Shown: one piece after another, positions 5,802-6,071 of the stretch
Numbering within the stretch: the first letter of the stretch is position 1
Layout: each line of letters begins with the position of its first letter
DNA from: an uncultured Pseudobdellovibrionaceae bacterium
GTDB taxonomy: Bacteria; Bdellovibrionota; Bdellovibrionia; Bdellovibrionales; JAMPXM01
NCBI GenBank assembly: GCA_934277865.1
Contig: CAKQVW010000185.1
Location: 1-6,071, forward strand
DNA length: 6,071 nucleotides
Reading direction: 5' to 3'
Made by a program: the position numbers and the translations under genes
Notes under the pieces: generated by a model
Told to the model about the DNA's origin: nothing
The model's database searches: none
Seen by the model: the letters and a program-made list of their open reading frames with translations, nothing else

Positions 5802-6071
5802 ATGGAGATCTCGACAAATTCGATCGGCCCAAAGACCACAAGCGACACACTTCGCAAGGTACCCGAGCTGAGCCTCAACAGCTATATCGACGGTTCGGCA
5901 ACAGACCGACAGAAGTTCATCGACAACTTCTTCATTGGCCTTAAAGAATACGGCTTCATTGTTTTGAAAGATCACCCGATCCCAGATGCGCTCTTGAACA
6001 ATGCCTATGCGCTTTTGGAAGAGCTCTTCTCGCTCGAGACTCAAACGAAAATGAAATACGCGCTAAAGGAG
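5802..6071 (+). CDS. Isopenicillin N synthase-like 2OG/Fe(II) oxygenase, 3' partial
   Basis: The first 90 codons of a gene that runs off the window with no stop. ATG 5802 has AAGGGAG (5787-5793) 8 bases upstream. The visible part resembles the N-terminal domain of the isopenicillin N synthase-like dioxygenase family (DIOX_N): VPELSLNSYIDGS (20-32), EYGFIVLKDHPIP (49-61, equivalent to the GFFxVxNHGIP motif), then a helix ending LFSLETQTKMKYA (75-87, equivalent to FFxLPxExKxxY). The Fe(II)-binding HxD...H triad and the 2-oxoglutarate-binding Arg would lie beyond the window and cannot be checked. Most bacterial relatives have no proven substrate, so beta-lactam synthesis should not be assumed from the family name. 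An opening stretch of about 18 polar residues precedes the domain. Confidence 0.8.
   Translation, partial: MEISTNSIGPKTTSDTLRKVPELSLNSYIDGSATDRQKFIDNFFIGLKEYGFIVLKDHPIPDALLNNAYALLEELFSLETQTKMKYALKE

Overview
The window looks like chromosomal DNA from a Gram-negative bacterium of roughly balanced GC content (judged by eye). Three of its six genes encode exported proteins with Sec signal peptides, and one of these has the terminal-phenylalanine ending typical of outer-membrane beta-barrels. The mix of genes and the strong AAGGAGG-type ribosome binding sites would fit a Bdellovibrio-like predatory lineage, but nothing in the sequence proves this, so the taxonomic guess is weak.

Layout, left to right. 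(1) 1-1358, plus strand: the C-terminal three quarters or so of a fatty-acyl-AMP ligase (FAAL), whose N-terminus lies outside the window. (2) 1355-2515, minus strand: a secreted protein of the DUF2145 family, meeting the FAAL gene tail to tail over the palindrome CTAG, which supplies a TAG stop to both genes. (3) 2550-2596: a strong minus-strand terminator for gene 4. (4) 2638-3450, minus strand: a small secreted protein rich in Ala, Ser, Lys and Gly with degenerate helical repeats and no Pro, Cys or Trp. It has an excellent ribosome binding site and a structured 3' UTR, which suggests high expression. (5) 3451-3900: a 450-base divergent intergenic region with a perfect 15-base palindrome, an AT-rich likely promoter zone and a possibly structured leader. 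(6) 3901-4791, plus strand: a probable outer-membrane beta-barrel protein, closed by a textbook terminator. (7) 4886-5638, plus strand: trmO (tsaA/yaeB), the tRNA m6t6A37 methyltransferase. (8) 5802-6071, plus strand: the N-terminal 90 residues of an isopenicillin N synthase-like 2-oxoglutarate/Fe(II) oxygenase, cut by the window end.

The genes do not form one pathway. They alternate in strand and have their own terminators, so most look like separate transcription units. The envelope theme is strongest in the middle: DUF2145 protein, helical repeat protein and barrel protein are all predicted to leave the cytoplasm. No mobile elements, tRNA, rRNA or CRISPR arrays were seen. I found no convincing new multi-gene system. 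The items most worth a second look are the Pro/Cys/Trp-free repeat protein, the DUF2145 protein read as a permuted papain-like fold without its cysteine, and the divergent intergenic region.
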